A DNA stretch of 10,023 bases from Pseudomonadota bacterium (lineage in GTDB: Bacteria; Pseudomonadota; Alphaproteobacteria; Sphingomonadales; Sphingomonadaceae): positions 1 to 10,023 of the forward strand of contig JAEWCK010000260.1 in the NCBI GenBank assembly GCA_023390675.1. Reading direction: 5' to 3'. The notes below the pieces were generated by a model. It ran no database searches, had not been told where the DNA came from, and saw only the letters and a list, made by a program, of their open reading frames with translations. The position numbers and the translations under genes were made by a program. Shown piece by piece: positions 7,325-10,023 of the stretch (the stretch's first letter is position 1; every line of letters begins with the position of its first letter).

Positions 7325-7329
7325 AGGGA
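7325..7329 (+). promoter_or_regulatory. Ribosome binding site of clpB
   Basis: AGGGA lies five bases before ATG at 7335 and supports that start, which also gives the standard ClpB N-terminus (MNLDKFTDRAKGFL). Confidence 0.65.
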
Positions 7330-7334
7330 CGACC

Positions 7335-9914
<2,580 letters not shown>

Positions 9915-9923
9915 GCTGCAAGA

Positions 9924-9946
9924 CGCGCCCGGCCCCGGCCGGCGCG
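9924..9946 (+). other. GC-rich hairpin just after clpB
   Basis: CGCGCC (9924-9929) pairs with GGCGCG (9941-9946), with GGCC pairs inside and one bulged C. It starts ten bases after the clpB stop. There is no T-run after it, so alone it is not an intrinsic terminator; it could stabilise the mRNA 3' end. Such pairing can also arise by chance in very GC-rich DNA. Confidence 0.3.
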
Positions 9947-9961
9947 ATCATCGGGGGGCAC

Positions 9962-9993
9962 AAAAAAGGGGGCGGCTCTCGCGAGCCGCCCCC
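9962..9993 (-). terminator. Strong intrinsic terminator, best oriented on the minus strand
   Basis: A perfect 11-bp stem, GGGGGCGGCTC (9968-9978) with GAGCCGCCCCC (9983-9993), closes a four-base loop. Read on the minus strand the loop is GCGA, a stable GNRA tetraloop, and the stem is followed directly by six T (9967-9962): a textbook terminator for a gene coming from the right. Read on the plus strand the stem is followed by CAATTTATGG, a weak tail, though it may still help end clpB transcription. Bidirectional use is likely. From 9994 to the right edge I see no supportable gene. Confidence 0.8.
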
Positions 9994-10023
9994 CAATTTA
10001 TGGTTATTCGCACGGCGTTTAAA

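Noticed and set aside
7260..7334. CIRCE (HrcA) element upstream of clpB.
   Set aside because: The dyad present is GTGTTGC-N6-GCAACAC; the CIRCE arms TTAGCACTC and GAGTGCTAA are absent.

Overview
The window is GC-rich chromosomal DNA with tightly packed genes. It most likely comes from an alphaproteobacterium of the Sphingomonas group. This rests on the codon use, the look of the ClpB N-terminus, the group of secreted hydrolases, and a 128-bp palindromic intergenic element built from CTCCCCC/GGGGGAG arms, a kind I recall from sphingomonad genomes. The genus is an inference, not a proof.

Layout, left to right. (1) A leftward pair: a two-lobed M16 zinc metalloprotease with a signal peptide (346-3207), followed 19 bp later by a 99-residue conserved-looking cytoplasmic protein of unknown function (27-326). 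(2) A 134-bp divergent promoter region (3208-3341) holding a perfect 8-bp inverted repeat. (3) A rightward secreted M28 zinc aminopeptidase with a PA-type insert, starting at TTG (3342-4964). (4) A palindromic element (4964-5091) that fills almost the whole gap between two convergent genes. (5) A leftward penicillin-acylase-family Ntn hydrolase (5094-7226). (6) A 108-bp divergent region (7227-7334) with a good heat-shock (sigma-32) promoter for the next gene and a 7-bp inverted repeat in its spacer. (7) A complete rightward clpB (7335-9914). (8) A 109-bp tail with a strong hairpin at 9968-9993; its T-run lies on the minus strand, which suggests a convergent gene just beyond the right edge.

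Three of the five genes encode hydrolases predicted to act outside the cytoplasm on peptides or amides: M16 protease, M28 aminopeptidase and Ntn acylase. They may share a nutritional or turnover role, but they are in three separate transcription units and nothing in the sequence shows that they act together. ClpB is the heat-inducible disaggregase working with DnaK and looks independently regulated. No mobile element with a transposase, CRISPR array, tRNA or rRNA is visible. I did not find a clear new multi-gene system. The most interesting items are the palindromic element, the two promoter dyads and the small protein with an internal repeat.
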